Positions 18,216 to 26,798 of a stretch of 64,000 nt of DNA are shown here, one piece after another. The DNA comes from Gluconobacter japonicus (GTDB taxonomy: Bacteria; Pseudomonadota; Alphaproteobacteria; Acetobacterales; Acetobacteraceae). The position numbers and the translations under genes are program-made. Position 1 is the first letter of the stretch, and each line of letters opens with the position of its first letter. The stretch is taken from assembly GCF_002723975.1 (NCBI RefSeq), contig NZ_BEWO01000015.1, positions 1-64,000 on the forward strand, in the 5' to 3' direction. The notes below the pieces were generated by a model that was not told the origin of the DNA, searched no databases, and saw only the letters and a program-made list of their open reading frames with translations.

Positions 18216-19400
18216 ATGACGTATGATGTGATCGTAGCGGGCGGTGGCCCGGTGGGTCTGGCCTGCGCCATTTCTCTGGCTCGGGATGGGCGGAAAGTGT
18301 GCGTTGTTGAACGGTCTCCGCTCTCGGTTCTTGCTGATCCCCCCTTCGACGGTCGTGAAATTGCCCTGACACATCATGCGTCCAACTGGCTGAAGGACAC
18401 TGGGGCCTGGGCCGAGATCCCGGCAGAGTCCATTTGCCCGATGCATACGGCCCGCATCGAAACCGGGGCTGTGGGGAGTCCTCCGCTTCTGTTCGATGCA
18501 CCGGCTGAGGGACCTGATGCGCTGGGCCATCTGGTTGCCAATCATCTGATCCGCCGTGCGCTGTATCGCGTGGCCGCTCGCACGCCTGGGGTTGAAATTT
18601 GTGCGGGCGAGGGGATTGAAACGGCACGGCATGATGCGCGCTCCGCGAGCGTAACCCTGACAGATGGTACAAAGCTGGACGCGGACCTTCTGGTCGCTGC
18701 TGATGGTCGCTTCTCGAAACTGCGGGACGCTGCGGGAATTGGCGCGATTGTTCATGATTTTGGTCGGAGCATTCTGGTCTGCCGCATGCATCATCCCGAG
18801 CCTCATGCCCACACGGCGCTTCAGTGGTTCGATGAAGGCCAGACCATTGCTTTGCTGCCAATCGCGCCTGATGGGCGGGAAGGAGCTTCGTCCTCTCTGG
18901 TGCTGACGTTGCCTGATGAAGACATTGCTCGGCTCAAGGCCCTTGAACCGGAAGCATTCAACGCGGAGATCACGGAGCGTACGCACGGCCGTATGGGGCC
19001 GATGACGCTTGAAAGCCCGCGCTGTTCCTATCCGCTGAAGGCTGTGTATGCCCATCGTTTTCATGCGTCACGCTTCGCGTTGATCGGGGATGCTGCGGTC
19101 GGGATGCATCCGATTACCGCTCATGGGTTCAATCTTGGGCTTAAGGGGCAGGAAACGCTGGCTCGGGCTATTCATGACGGGCCGGGTGATGCAGGGACAC
19201 CATCGGTGCTGGCAAAGTTTGCCCGGACGCATCGTCTGGCGACGGCGCCCCTTTTTGCAGCCACGAATGCGATTGCCACAGTTTATACGCGTGACGAAGC
19301 GCCATTTCTTGCCGCTCGAAAGCTCGGGCTGGCTGTGGCCAACCGCCTGCTGCCCTTCAAATCTGCGGTCACCAATATGCTGATGGATCGTCATTCCTGA
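18216..19400 (+). CDS. ubiM: UbiM-type ubiquinone biosynthesis flavin hydroxylase
   Basis: 394 aa class A flavin monooxygenase. FAD motifs are VIVAGGGPVGLACAISLA at the N-terminus, the DG pair in LVAADGRFSKLR, and GDAAVGMHPITAHGFNLGL near the end. The stretches DPPFDGREIALTHHAS and VHDFGRSILVCRMHH are features I associate with UbiM, the single multi-position hydroxylase that replaces UbiF/H/I in some alphaproteobacteria, rather than with UbiH or UbiF. This fits an organism making ubiquinone aerobically. Which ring positions it hydroxylates cannot be told from sequence. It stands between a nitroreductase and a quinone-oxidoreductase-like gene in the same direction. Confidence 0.87.
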   Translation: MTYDVIVAGGGPVGLACAISLARDGRKVCVVERSPLSVLADPPFDGREIALTHHASNWLKDTGAWAEIPAESICPMHTARIETGAVGSPPLLFDAPAEGPDALGHLVANHLIRRALYRVAARTPGVEICAGEGIETARHDARSASVTLTDGTKLDADLLVAADGRFSKLRDAAGIGAIVHDFGRSILVCRMHHPEPHAHTALQWFDEGQTIALLPIAPDGREGASSSLVLTLPDEDIARLKALEPEAFNAEITERTHGRMGPMTLESPRCSYPLKAVYAHRFHASRFALIGDAAVGMHPITAHGFNLGLKGQETLARAIHDGPGDAGTPSVLAKFARTHRLATAPLFAATNAIATVYTRDEAPFLAARKLGLAVANRLLPFKSAVTNMLMDRHS

Positions 19401-19419
19401 GACGTTTGCGGAGTTCCCC

Positions 19420-20430
19420 ATGAAAGCCTTTGGACATAAACGTGCCACCCGCCTCGACGAGGCAGATGCATTGGTGGAACTGGATATTCCTACTCCTGAG
19501 CCGGCCCCTAGAGACGTCATCGTTGAGATTTCGGCTGTTTCCGTTAACCCGGTTGATACGAAGCTGCGCTCTGTCGCTCCTCCGAACGGAGAAAGCCGCG
19601 TTCTAGGGTATGACGCTGTTGGAACCGTCGTTGCGACAGGGGGGCAGGTTCGGGGCTTTCGAGCCGGAGATCGGGTGTTCTATGCAGGAAGTAGTCTGCG
19701 TCAGGGCAGTAATGCGCGGTTTCAGGCCGTTGATGAGCGTTTGATTGCGCGTGCTCCTGAAAGTCTGACCGATGAGGAAGCGGCGGCTCTGCCGTTGACA
19801 GCTCTGACGGCCTGGGAACTGTTGTTTGACCGGCTGGGATTGCGGGCAGGTGAAATGGAAAGTCCCGACGCACTCTTGATCGTTGGCGGAGCGGGCGGTG
19901 TTGGGTCTATTCTGACGCAGATTGCCCGTCGTCTTACGGGGCTTGAAGTCATTGCGACGGCTTCCCGGCCGGAGACGGTCGAGTGGTGCAAGGCCATGGG
20001 CGCGCATCATGTGATCGATCATCGGCGGCCTCTGGATCAGGAACTGGCCCGTATTGGCATCCCGCATGTACGGTATGTTGCTGGTCTGACAGCGACAGGT
20101 CAGCACAAGGAGGCCATTGTTCGAGCACTGGCTCCACAGGGCGCGCTGGCCATGATTGATGATCCGGGCGAGTTCGACATTATGCCGTTCAAGCGCAAAT
20201 CCCTGTCTGTTCATTGGGAATACATGTTCGCGCGGCCTGTTTTTGATACGCCCGATATGGCGGTACAGGGTCGTATTCTGGGGCAGGTGGCATCTTTGGT
20301 GGATGCCGGCCTTTTGCGGACGACCTTGAAGCAGGTGATCGGACCGATCACGCTGGAAAACCTGCGTAAGGCCCATGAGCTTATGGAGAGCGGCAAAGGG
20401 ATTGGAAAAGCCGTTCTCTGCGGGTTCTAG
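19420..20430 (+). CDS. Zinc-independent medium-chain dehydrogenase (quinone oxidoreductase-like)
   Basis: 336 aa MDR-superfamily protein. The GroES-like N-terminal half has SVNPVDTKLR and VLGYDAVGTVVATG; the Rossmann half has LLIVGGAGGVGSILTQIARR. The catalytic zinc ligands and structural four-cysteine lobe of classical alcohol dehydrogenases are absent, as in the zinc-type-named but zinc-free quinone oxidoreductase subgroup. It probably uses NADPH to reduce quinones or enones. It is the last gene of the plus-strand run that ends at the strong hairpin at 20441. Confidence 0.88.
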   Translation: MKAFGHKRATRLDEADALVELDIPTPEPAPRDVIVEISAVSVNPVDTKLRSVAPPNGESRVLGYDAVGTVVATGGQVRGFRAGDRVFYAGSSLRQGSNARFQAVDERLIARAPESLTDEEAAALPLTALTAWELLFDRLGLRAGEMESPDALLIVGGAGGVGSILTQIARRLTGLEVIATASRPETVEWCKAMGAHHVIDHRRPLDQELARIGIPHVRYVAGLTATGQHKEAIVRALAPQGALAMIDDPGEFDIMPFKRKSLSVHWEYMFARPVFDTPDMAVQGRILGQVASLVDAGLLRTTLKQVIGPITLENLRKAHELMESGKGIGKAVLCGF

Positions 20431-20440
20431 GGAAGAGAGA

Positions 20441-20480
20441 AAGCACCGTTAGAGCCTGGTTATGTGCTCTAACGGTGCTT
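20441..20480. terminator. Strong bidirectional hairpin
   Basis: A perfect 15-bp stem (20441-20455 with 20466-20480, starting AAGCACCGTTAGAGC) closes a 10-nt loop between the convergent dehydrogenase gene and the HTH gene ending at 20487. Either transcript could use it; the T runs are short. Confidence 0.7.
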
Positions 20481-20486
20481 AAAATT

Positions 20487-20972
20487 TCAGTTGAAGTGTG
20501 TCCGTAGAAGTGGCGTGGGTGAAATACACAGCAGAATGAAACCAAAAATGATCATGACCTTCAGAACGAAGAAGATCATATGGTGAGACATTTCCCCGGC
20601 CGTGGCCATCATCATGAAGGGATCAGGTGAGGGCAGATCTGCCCGTCGGTCCGTTTGCAGGTGCTCCAGAACGGCGTTGCGCTGGTTGGCGCGTTCCGCG
20701 CGGCGGCGCACTTTTTCAGTCCCTGAAATATCTGCTTTTTCATAAAGGACGGAAAGATATGTCTCCAGATCTTCCCGTCTGTAAGCGGGACGTCCATCCG
20801 GCGTATGTGTCCGTTCTGGGCCTGCTCCCAGAATGGCGAGAGTTTTGAGGCGGCGCAGGGACAATCCAAGATAAACGGCAGCTTCCGGGACATTCAGCAG
20901 TCGTGAGCGTAAAGGCAGGTGGAAGACCTGCCCTGTGGAAGAATGCCCGGAAAGATGTGACGGCGGAGTCAT
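20487..20972 (-). CDS. Excisionase-type HTH protein with a C-terminal membrane helix
   Basis: 161 aa, function unknown. Residues about 24-75 (LLNVPEAAVYLGLSLRRLK, then RPAYRREDLETYL) look like a MerR/excisionase-type helix-turn-helix. A charged linker (KVRRRAERANQRNAVLEHLQ) follows, and a single hydrophobic helix (MIFFVLKVMIIFGFILLCI) lies near the C-terminus. If both readings are right it would be a membrane-tethered DNA-binding protein. It stands alone between the MscS gene, 86 bp upstream, and the hairpin at 20441. The start at 20972 is the first in frame. Confidence 0.55.
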   Translation of the reverse strand: MTPPSHLSGHSSTGQVFHLPLRSRLLNVPEAAVYLGLSLRRLKTLAILGAGPERTHTPDGRPAYRREDLETYLSVLYEKADISGTEKVRRRAERANQRNAVLEHLQTDRRADLPSPDPFMMMATAGEMSHHMIFFVLKVMIIFGFILLCISPTPLLRTHFN

Positions 20973-21058
20973 GGTCCGTGTCCCGACAGTGCAGACAGAA
21001 AGACGGTAATGGATGGCTGCCGGAAAAGCGAGATTTTCCGGCAGGGTATTGAACCGCC

Positions 21059-23437
21059 TCAGGCTGTTGTGAGCGTGATATTCTCTGCGCCAAAACGGCG
21101 GAAAACATCAAACAGGATGGCATCCTGAACGCCACCGCCATCGCGTGCAGACATGATGCGGACACTCAGGCTCATCGTCAGGTTGAAGTTGGACAAGGCG
21201 CTGACCTTTACGGACGGAGCCGGATTTGACAGCACTTCGGGACGCTGTGCCGCGACCTCGATCAGCAGGGACTTCACCTTATCCAGATCGGCCGTGCTGG
21301 GCACCTTGAAGTTCAGTGTCAGTACGCTTGTTGAACCAGAAGTGGTGCAGTTCTTTACGCTGGAGGTGATGAACTGGGAGTTTGGTACGATAAGCGTGGA
21401 GCCATCGCCCAGACTGATATCGGTTGCACGGATGCTGATGCGTTTAACGTCTCCCTTGGCACCAGCAATCTCGACCAGATCTCCAACGCGAACAGGGCGC
21501 TCTGCCATCAGGATCATGCCGGATACGAAGTTCTGGACGATAGACTGAAGACCAAAACCGATACCGACAGACAGAGCGCTCACCACCCATGTCAGATTCT
21601 GGACGGACAGGCCGGCAATCGAAAGAATGCCGAGGCCGACGAGGATCCAGGAGCAGTAGGTGAAGATGCTGAGAATGGATGTGGTCGCGCCAATATCCAA
21701 CTGCGTTGTTGGCAGAAAGCGATCCCGGATCCAGTGCTTTGTCTGGCGGATCAGATAGTAAGCGACAATCACCAGGCCGACACAGAGAACAACGGTGTCG
21801 AGCGAGATTTTAACGCCATGGATCGTGTTACCGACGAACAGAAGCTTCAGCCGGTTTCCGATATCGCCCATGCTGAAGCTGCCATCGGTCTGTGCAATCG
21901 AGAAAAGCAGCAGAAGCAGCAGGACGTTGCCCAGTCCGGATAAAATGACACTAATCTGGGTCAGGCGCCGGGATGAAAGGCCAAGCGCATGAAGGCGAAC
22001 ACTGAAGCGCCCTTCCGACTCAAAAACATGATCCAGCACGCTTCGCCAGCACAGGCCAAGCAGAACGACGACGGCCAGACCCGTACCGATTGAGAGCAGC
22101 CAGCCGTTCAGGGAGAAGGCAAAAGATACATATCCCAGCAGAATAGCGACCAACGAGATACCGAAGACCAGAGACGATAGTCCAAGCGCGGTGGGGGCGA
22201 ATGTTTTCGTATCGTCCTGATTGCCCAGGCGTCTGAAAACATCAATCGCGCACAGACCAACCCCTAGGGAGAAAACAATTTCCAGCAGCGTCTGAAGGGT
22301 CGGGCCGAAAACGTCCTGCGCCTGAAAAGCCCGAAGCAGGTTCAGAGACAGAATACTGAGTGCCAGCATCCAGTCCACGCCCCGAAGCGCTTTCCGTTCT
22401 CCGGGGTTTCCTTCTGCCAGAACACCCTTGCGGCCAAAGACAGGAAGGCCAGCGCCGATGATAAAGCCGCAGACAGGAAGGCTCTCCCCAAGTGTCAGGG
22501 CAATTGGACCGCCTTCCGTATCAAGGGCCGCTGCACTCCAGATGAGCCAGACAATCCCGCTGAAGACCGCGCAGAGAATACCGTTGAGGGTAATGGCAAG
22601 AATACTGCTGGCCAGTGCGTCTTTCACACCGTTTTCGGCGGACGTGCGGAATCTTGCTCCGGCACGGGAAAGGGCTTTCAGCGTAAAAGGCGAGATGACC
22701 CCGATCAGAACCAGACTTCCGATGCCGCCGATGAGGAGCATCATCCAGTCTGCCAGAACGCCACCGGGATGGAGGGATGAGCGGTTTTCAGGGCGTTCGG
22801 TCAGAAGCGCGTGCCAGAATTTTGGTGCTGCCGGAGAAACGGTGCGTTCTGACAGGGCTGCCTGTTGCAGGCGGGTACGCCGTGTGGCCACAGCGGAATT
22901 CAGTTGCTGAGCCTGCAGGTTATAGAGTTTGGCGCGCATCAATGCTGATTTGACCGCCTGCGAATTCTGCTGAAGGCGCGTACGCTGGGCGGTGACGGAA
23001 CTGTCTTCGTTGTCCGCCGCCTTGGGGCCAAGAATCTTGAGGTAGGAATCCGTTATGTCGTCGTAGGACTGAATCTGGTTCAGGGCGTCCTGTGTATTCT
23101 GTTGAACCCGCTGGGTTCGGGCTGACAGATCGTCCAGTTCACTGCTGCCAATATTGGCGTCGGCGCGGTTGAGTGTGGCGAAGATCTGTTTGAGAGTTGC
23201 AGAACTGTCTTCAAGCTGCCGATTGATCGTGTCTGAAACAGCACTCCATCCAAGGCCACCATTCGTGTCAGCCGGAATTTTCTGTGGTGTGGTCTGCGCT
23301 GCCGAAGGAGGCGCTGCCTGGGTGGCAGAAGGCAGAAGAGGCGTGCCACAAAAGAGCGTTAGGGCAAGGAAGGCACCATTGCGGGTCAGGCGGGTTCGCC
23401 CGGTTTTCCTGGGCCTTGTGGGTCTATGCTCTTTCAT
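21059..23437 (-). CDS. Large MscS-family mechanosensitive channel (DUF3772 type)
   Basis: 792 aa. A signal sequence (about 15-42, ending in ATQAAPP) leads to a periplasmic Gln/Ala-rich helical domain of the DUF3772 kind (about 60-210). Then come roughly ten hydrophobic helices and the MscS core near residues 605-780: GIGFGLQSIVQNFVSG, MAERPVRVGDLVEIAGAKG and TLIVPNSQFITSSVKN. The pore-lining helix and beta domain are intact. Such large MscS proteins release solutes on hypo-osmotic shock. It is probably monocistronic. Confidence 0.92.
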   Translation of the reverse strand: MKEHRPTRPRKTGRTRLTRNGAFLALTLFCGTPLLPSATQAAPPSAAQTTPQKIPADTNGGLGWSAVSDTINRQLEDSSATLKQIFATLNRADANIGSSELDDLSARTQRVQQNTQDALNQIQSYDDITDSYLKILGPKAADNEDSSVTAQRTRLQQNSQAVKSALMRAKLYNLQAQQLNSAVATRRTRLQQAALSERTVSPAAPKFWHALLTERPENRSSLHPGGVLADWMMLLIGGIGSLVLIGVISPFTLKALSRAGARFRTSAENGVKDALASSILAITLNGILCAVFSGIVWLIWSAAALDTEGGPIALTLGESLPVCGFIIGAGLPVFGRKGVLAEGNPGERKALRGVDWMLALSILSLNLLRAFQAQDVFGPTLQTLLEIVFSLGVGLCAIDVFRRLGNQDDTKTFAPTALGLSSLVFGISLVAILLGYVSFAFSLNGWLLSIGTGLAVVVLLGLCWRSVLDHVFESEGRFSVRLHALGLSSRRLTQISVILSGLGNVLLLLLLFSIAQTDGSFSMGDIGNRLKLLFVGNTIHGVKISLDTVVLCVGLVIVAYYLIRQTKHWIRDRFLPTTQLDIGATTSILSIFTYCSWILVGLGILSIAGLSVQNLTWVVSALSVGIGFGLQSIVQNFVSGMILMAERPVRVGDLVEIAGAKGDVKRISIRATDISLGDGSTLIVPNSQFITSSVKNCTTSGSTSVLTLNFKVPSTADLDKVKSLLIEVAAQRPEVLSNPAPSVKVSALSNFNLTMSLSVRIMSARDGGGVQDAILFDVFRRFGAENITLTTA

Positions 23438-23550
23438 GTGGCGCTTTCACTCCTGGTGTGGATGGTCATGTCAACGATCTGAAGGGGGCAAGGTTCAGGA
23501 AGGGCGTGTATCCGTTCTGATCTGTCAGCGTTTTTCGACGACAAAACAGA

Positions 23551-23580
23551 AAACGCCCCTGTTACAGAAAACAGGGGCGC
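23551..23580 (-). terminator. Terminator of pyrD
   Basis: On the minus strand a GC-rich stem of about 10 bp (CGCCCCTGTT with AACAGGGGCG) is followed by TTTTCTGTTTTG. It lies 33 bp after the pyrD stop codon. Confidence 0.85.
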
Positions 23581-23612
23581 TAGAAATGATTGGCGGTCAG
23601 GAAAGGGCTGTA

Positions 23613-24686
23613 TCAGATTGGTCTGGAAGAGCTGTGTGCATCAGAAATTGTCTCGAAGCCTTTGCGGCGCATGGCTTCCAGAAGCTCCGTCTTCAAGCGT
23701 GCCAGAATGCCGGGGCCTTGGAGCACGAAGGACGAATAGATTTGAACCATATCGGCGCCTGTACAGATGCGGTCGAGAATATCGTCCCCTGTTTCAATGC
23801 CGCCGCAGGAAATCAGGGCGATGCGTCCTTTGTTAAGACGCGAAACAACTTTCAGAACTTCCCGGGAGCGAGGGGCTAGCGGGCGTCCGGAGAGGCCGCC
23901 TGTTTCCGTCGCGTAAGAGCTGTGAAGTCCAGCGGGTCGAGCGATAGTTGTGTTTGTAAGAATCAGCCCTTGTGCTCCGCCCGCGATGGCCGCTTCAAGG
24001 ATGGGCTCATAGGAACTGTCATCCATATCGGGTGCAAGCTTGACCAGAAGAGGCAGGCGATCTGGATTGCGGGTGTTGATCGCAGCCAGAAGATCCGTGA
24101 GCATCTGGGCGGATTGAAGATCCCGCAGGCCCGGTGTGTTGGGGGACGACAGGTTCATCGTCACATAGTCCACATATGGACTGACGCGGGAGACGAGTTC
24201 CGGATAGTCCCGCAGGGGTTCTGCGCCGATCTTGTTAATGCCGATATTCGCGCCCAGAGGCACAGTCGCACCGCGTGTGCGACCATTGGGCATCGGGCGG
24301 TGCAGGCGTGCGAGGTTGCGGCAGAACCGATCAATCCCGCAGCCATTGAAACCCATGCGATTGATGATGGCTCCGTCTTCCGGCAGGCGGAACAGGCGTG
24401 GCTGCGGATTACCGGGCTGCGGACGTGGTGTCACGGTTCCGGCTTCCACATGGCCGAATCCAAGCTTGGCCAATGGACGTACGGCGCGTGCATTTTTATC
24501 AAAGCCTGCTGCCAGACCGATCGGGTTCGGAAAGCGAAGACCAAATGCGCGGGTCGCGAGGGCCGGAACGTCTTTCGGGGCAGACCCTCCGAGGCCGAGG
24601 GCCATGGAGTTTACGGCAAGCTCGTGCGCCGTTTCCGGGTCAAAGCGATGCAGGAAGGGCGTGGCCAGTTTTCCAAGATCAATCAT
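23613..24686 (-). CDS. pyrD: PyrD, class 2 dihydroorotate dehydrogenase (quinone)
   Basis: 357 aa. It oxidises dihydroorotate to orotate with ubiquinone as acceptor, the fourth step of pyrimidine synthesis, on the cytoplasmic face of the inner membrane. The N-terminal quinone-access helices (LATPFLHRFDPETAHELAV) mark class 2. FMN and substrate residues are in PIGLAAGFDKNARAV and GFNGCGI, and the catalytic Ser is in NLSSPNTPGLRDLQ. A strong terminator follows at 23551. Confidence 0.96.
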   Translation of the reverse strand: MIDLGKLATPFLHRFDPETAHELAVNSMALGLGGSAPKDVPALATRAFGLRFPNPIGLAAGFDKNARAVRPLAKLGFGHVEAGTVTPRPQPGNPQPRLFRLPEDGAIINRMGFNGCGIDRFCRNLARLHRPMPNGRTRGATVPLGANIGINKIGAEPLRDYPELVSRVSPYVDYVTMNLSSPNTPGLRDLQSAQMLTDLLAAINTRNPDRLPLLVKLAPDMDDSSYEPILEAAIAGGAQGLILTNTTIARPAGLHSSYATETGGLSGRPLAPRSREVLKVVSRLNKGRIALISCGGIETGDDILDRICTGADMVQIYSSFVLQGPGILARLKTELLEAMRRKGFETISDAHSSSRPI

Positions 24687-24789
24687 GGGTCTTTTCCTTA
24701 CCGCAAACTGCCGGGTGGTGCACAGGGGCGGGCAGAACGTGATGGCAAAGGGGTTGGCGGCAGCATGGGGACGCGATAGACGCGGAACA

Positions 24790-25005
24790 ATGTGGGAAGA
24801 ACCCTATCTTGAAACGTGCTGCCGCTCGACCCTGCACCGCCTGCTACTATGCGGGGATGCCGGACGCCCAACGGGGCTACGTGACCAGCCCTGCCTGGAA
24901 CGTCTTGAGCGCATGGGGTTTGTGCGGTTGCGTGATGACAATCGGTTCGTGATCACGGAAGCCGGTCTTGCAAGGCATCGGCTGGAAATCGGCCCCACAG
25001 GCTAA
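24790..25005 (+). CDS. Small winged-helix-like protein of unknown function
   Basis: 71 aa from ATG 24790, in the gap between the starts of pyrD (24686) and the end of the isomerase-like gene at 25008. The C-terminal half (LERMGFVRLRDDNRFVITEA, then GLARH) resembles the wing and last helix of a MarR/PadR-like fold, but the protein is too short for a complete regulator. The longer frame from 24232 runs antisense to pyrD and is rejected. It could be a small regulator; nothing else identifies it. Confidence 0.5.
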   Translation: MWEEPYLETCCRSTLHRLLLCGDAGRPTGLRDQPCLERLERMGFVRLRDDNRFVITEAGLARHRLEIGPTG

Positions 25006-25007
25006 GA

Positions 25008-25856
25008 TCAGCCTTTTTTCCATGCCTGTTCCAGCCCCTCCCGAGAGGCTGCAATCAGATCATTGAGGTCTCCATCGTAGAGACTGTCTGGTAGTACATC
25101 GGATGAGAAGATTTCGACCGTGCAGGCCCCGCGGAAACCGGCCTCCCACGTGGCATGAAGCAGATCGTGCAGCGGGATCAGTCCGTCACCGGGGATCAGG
25201 CGGTCCGTAGTGGAAAAAGGTGTGCGCCAATCACTGACCTGAAGGACGTTGATCTTGTCTCCGGCACGGTAGATGGCGGAGCAGACGTCCTCCTGCTGCC
25301 AGATGTTCCAGTAATCGAGGCATAATCCCATGGCCGGATGACCGACACCGTCAATAATGTCCATCGCCTGATCAATGGTCCAGATAGCGCTTTCGATATT
25401 TACAGAGGTCGGATTCAACGGCTCCAGCGATAGAGAAACGCCAAGATCGGCTGCCAGAGGGCAGAGGTCTCGCAGATATCGGACAGTTTCATCCATGACC
25501 CGATGCATGTTGCCGTCTGGTGGTGCGCCCGTGTTGGTGACGAAGACGGTGCCCGGCGCATAGGGCGCGAGCGTCTCAATGCTCTTCTTGAGGCGTGCAA
25601 CCCTCTGGGCCGGCTCGGAGGGTTTGGGAGCCATTCGGCTCTCAAAGAATGTACGCACGGACGGCTGGATGGCGCTGATGACCATTCCGCTACGGGCAGC
25701 GAGTGTCATCTGTTCATGGATGCGCGCAGGATCCAGCTTCGCTTCACAGATCTCGATGGCCTGAACGCCGGCGGCTGTGTAGTGCGCAACGTCTTCTTCG
25801 AAGGACCAAGGCTGCGTCGTGAATTCGTTCATTCCGAACAGGAAAGGCAGGGACAT
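25008..25856 (-). CDS. Sugar phosphate isomerase/epimerase-like TIM barrel protein
   Basis: 282 aa of the xylose-isomerase-like TIM-barrel superfamily (AP endonuclease 2 family). Metal and substrate residues expected at strand ends appear in VQAIEICEAKLDP, LSLEPLNPTS, GLCLDYWNIW, VLQVSDWRTP, GDGLIPLHDL and ACTVEIFS. It could be an isomerase or epimerase of a sugar or inositol derivative; the exact substrate is unknown. It starts 4 bp after the end of the hydrolase gene upstream (25861), so the two form a small operon. Confidence 0.82.
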   Translation of the reverse strand: MSLPFLFGMNEFTTQPWSFEEDVAHYTAAGVQAIEICEAKLDPARIHEQMTLAARSGMVISAIQPSVRTFFESRMAPKPSEPAQRVARLKKSIETLAPYAPGTVFVTNTGAPPDGNMHRVMDETVRYLRDLCPLAADLGVSLSLEPLNPTSVNIESAIWTIDQAMDIIDGVGHPAMGLCLDYWNIWQQEDVCSAIYRAGDKINVLQVSDWRTPFSTTDRLIPGDGLIPLHDLLHATWEAGFRGACTVEIFSSDVLPDSLYDGDLNDLIAASREGLEQAWKKG

Positions 25857-25860
25857 GGGA

Positions 25861-26670
25861 TCAGCCTTTCAGGAACTCGATGACGGTTCGGTCGAACTTC
25901 TCCGTTTCGTCAATGAACACCATATGGGCGCTGTCCTTGAAGAAGACGGCCTCACAGTTGGGCATGTGATCTGCCACCCAGGCAGGGCCGCCAGCAGGAA
26001 GAATCTTGTCTTTCTCGGCGACCATCATAAGGGACCGCAGACTCAAATGCGGCAACACATCCCGCCAGTCCTGCGTCGTATGATCGGCCATCATGGCGGC
26101 ACGAGCGTAATCGGGGCTTGCTGCCATTTCTCGCAGGAGGAAGGCTTTTTCATCCTGGGGGATTGCGTGGCTCAGACAGTCTGCCAGATTGGTCTGGTCA
26201 AAATTCTTGGAATCAAGAAAAACCTGCTGCTGAAGGTATGCCAGCCCGGCCTGATCGTAGCAGGTGGCATGGCCGAGCTTCCAGGTCGGTGAATAGTACT
26301 GTTTCGGTGTCTGCTGCACGAAGATGGCGCTTCGGAGCCGGTCCTGCCCGAACAGTTCCAGATAGGACCAGATAATCGGGCATCCGATGGACCAGCCCAG
26401 AACCGTGGTGTCCTGAAGATTCAATGCTCCGATGAGGTCCCGCAGATCAGCCGCAAGACGGGCGATACGGTAACCATGTTTCGGTTTGTCTGAACGGCCA
26501 TGACCCCGCAGGTCCATGGTAATGACACGGGCATGTTCTGACAGGGCTTCTATGTTGCGGTGAAAGAACCGTCCGGAAAATGTCCATCCGTGAATGAGGA
26601 CGAGCGGCCGACCGTGCCCCTGCTCGTCGTAGTAAATACGGGTTCCGTCACTGGCAGTAATGTGCGGCAT
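25861..26670 (-). CDS. Alpha/beta hydrolase
   Basis: 269 aa. The oxyanion-hole motif is LVLIHGWTFSG, the nucleophile elbow is LGWSIGCPI, and the last catalytic residues are an Asp around EKDKILPAGG and a His in SAHMVFIDE. It has no signal peptide and so is cytoplasmic. It may be an esterase, lactonase or haloperoxidase-like enzyme; the pairing with a sugar isomerase-like gene might hint at a lactone substrate, but that is a guess. Confidence 0.88.
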   Translation of the reverse strand: MPHITASDGTRIYYDEQGHGRPLVLIHGWTFSGRFFHRNIEALSEHARVITMDLRGHGRSDKPKHGYRIARLAADLRDLIGALNLQDTTVLGWSIGCPIIWSYLELFGQDRLRSAIFVQQTPKQYYSPTWKLGHATCYDQAGLAYLQQQVFLDSKNFDQTNLADCLSHAIPQDEKAFLLREMAASPDYARAAMMADHTTQDWRDVLPHLSLRSLMMVAEKDKILPAGGPAWVADHMPNCEAVFFKDSAHMVFIDETEKFDRTVIEFLKG

Positions 26671-26798
26671 GGAAGGCTCCGGCCCCGCCTTGCAGGGTAT
26701 GAAAGGGGTGTGAGGCCATAGCGTTTTAAGGGTATTGACGGTTTCGTGGTAAAGGAGCGTTTGCGCTTGCGTGGACGCATCGGTAAATTGGCAGTGTC

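Noticed and set aside
17428-18861. 477-codon minus-strand frame opposite nitroreductase and ubiM
   Set aside because: Rich in Arg, His and Pro as expected for the antisense of these genes; no recognisable motif.
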